Part shown: positions 4,927-5,427 of the stretch, piece after piece
Numbering within the stretch: position 1 is the stretch's first letter
Layout: every line of letters begins with the position of its first letter
Source: Acidobacteriota bacterium
GTDB lineage: Bacteria; Acidobacteriota; Terriglobia; Terriglobales; Acidobacteriaceae
Assembly: GCA_021798655.1 (NCBI GenBank)
Contig: JAJZFE010000371.1
Location: 1 to 5,427, forward strand
Length of the DNA: 5,427 bases
Reading direction: 5' to 3'
Notes under the pieces: model-generated
Seen by the model: the letters and a program-made list of their open reading frames with translations, nothing else
Database searches by the model: none
Told to the model about the DNA's origin: nothing
Translations under genes and position numbers: made by a program

Positions 4927-5427
4927 ATGGCCGAAGGCAGACTCATTCCGCACCACGGCGAGGCCATCGTTCTCCGCACCTGGCCCTTCCACGAAGCCGA
5001 CCTCCTCGTCTCGCTCTTCACCCGCGATCACGGCAAGGTCAAAGGCGTAGCCCGCCACGCGATGAAGTCCCGCAAGCGTTTCGGCGGCGCGCTGGAGCCC
5101 GCCACGCACGTCCGCGCCCATTACACTGAGCGACCCCTGCAGGACCTCGTTCGCCTCGACCAGTTCGAGATCCTCTGGTCCCCGCTCACCGCCCCCATCG
5201 ACACCCTCCGCCTCGCCGCCCTCCAACTCGTTACCGAAGTCCTTGAACAGGCCATGCCCGACCAGGCTGCCGACGACAACATCTACCGCCTCTCCCTCAC
5301 CGTCCTCACCAGTCTCCAGTCCACAGTCCCCACCCCAACGCCGACCCCGGGCATCTATCTCCCCATCACCTACTTCTGCCTCTGGATGAACCGCCTCATG
5401 GGCTGGATGCCGGCCCTGGGCCACTGC
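4927..5427 (+). CDS. recO: DNA repair protein RecO (N-terminal part, cut by window edge)
   Basis: Exactly 167 codons are present, with no stop before the right edge; RecO is usually about 240-270 residues. RecO works with RecR and RecF to load RecA onto SSB-coated single-stranded DNA and can anneal complementary strands. Residues about 8-80 are the OB-fold domain: GEAIVLRTWPFHEADLLVSL, FTRDHGKVKGVAR, and the basic KSRKRFGGALEP. The helical domain follows from about 85 (LRLAALQLVTEVLEQ). The sequence ends with MGWMPALGHC, where Cys167 is in the position of the first cysteine of the zinc knuckle seen in many RecO proteins; the rest is beyond the window. A Pro-Thr repeat (PTPTPTP, 135-141) is a loop variation. 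No Shine-Dalgarno precedes the ATG. TACCCT at 4902-4907 is a weak -10 candidate that would leave a leader of about 13 nt. Confidence 0.93.
   Translation, partial: MAEGRLIPHHGEAIVLRTWPFHEADLLVSLFTRDHGKVKGVARHAMKSRKRFGGALEPATHVRAHYTERPLQDLVRLDQFEILWSPLTAPIDTLRLAALQLVTEVLEQAMPDQAADDNIYRLSLTVLTSLQSTVPTPTPTPGIYLPITYFCLWMNRLMGWMPALGHC

Overview
The window reads as ordinary, gene-dense, high-GC chromosome from a bacterium most likely in the Acidobacteriota (class Terriglobia, near Granulicella, Edaphobacter or Terriglobus). This is inferred from a secreted VWA-domain protein that looks like the lineage-expanded 'VWFA-related Acidobacterial domain' family, a fused MoaD-MoaE protein, strong GC bias at third codon positions, and no phage, transposon or integrase signatures. 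I saw no tRNA, rRNA, CRISPR or insertion sequence.

Layout. The left quarter is on the minus strand. It holds the N-terminal 310 residues of a secreted M28-type, glutamate carboxypeptidase II-like peptidase that runs off the left edge, preceded by mscL, a mechanosensitive channel with a C-terminal four-cysteine knuckle. A divergent intergenic region (1396-1513) separates these from a plus-strand run: moaDE (molybdopterin synthase fusion), a VWA-domain protein overlapping it by ATGA, an Hfq-like RNA chaperone, and an inositol-monophosphatase/SuhB-family phosphatase 3 nt after it. A 128-bp intergenic region with tandem palindromes and AT-rich promoter-like sequence then leads to a 7Fe ferredoxin gene with a strong Shine-Dalgarno. 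A clear hairpin terminator follows, and the window ends inside recO (167 residues present).

How the genes relate. No single pathway joins them. There appear to be three plus-strand units: moaDE-VWA, hfq-suhB and fdxA, with recO starting a further one. moaDE and hfq both lack a Shine-Dalgarno and both have a TANNNT hexamer exactly 6 nt before the ATG, the geometry expected of leaderless transcripts. fdxA and the two minus-strand genes have conventional ribosome binding sites.

I did not find a new biological system. The points most worth a second look are the Hfq-like protein, in which most RNA-contact positions known from E. coli Hfq are changed; the mid-protein Gly-Gly in the MoaD-MoaE fusion, which implies processing; the paired leaderless-type starts; and the palindromes upstream of the ferredoxin gene.
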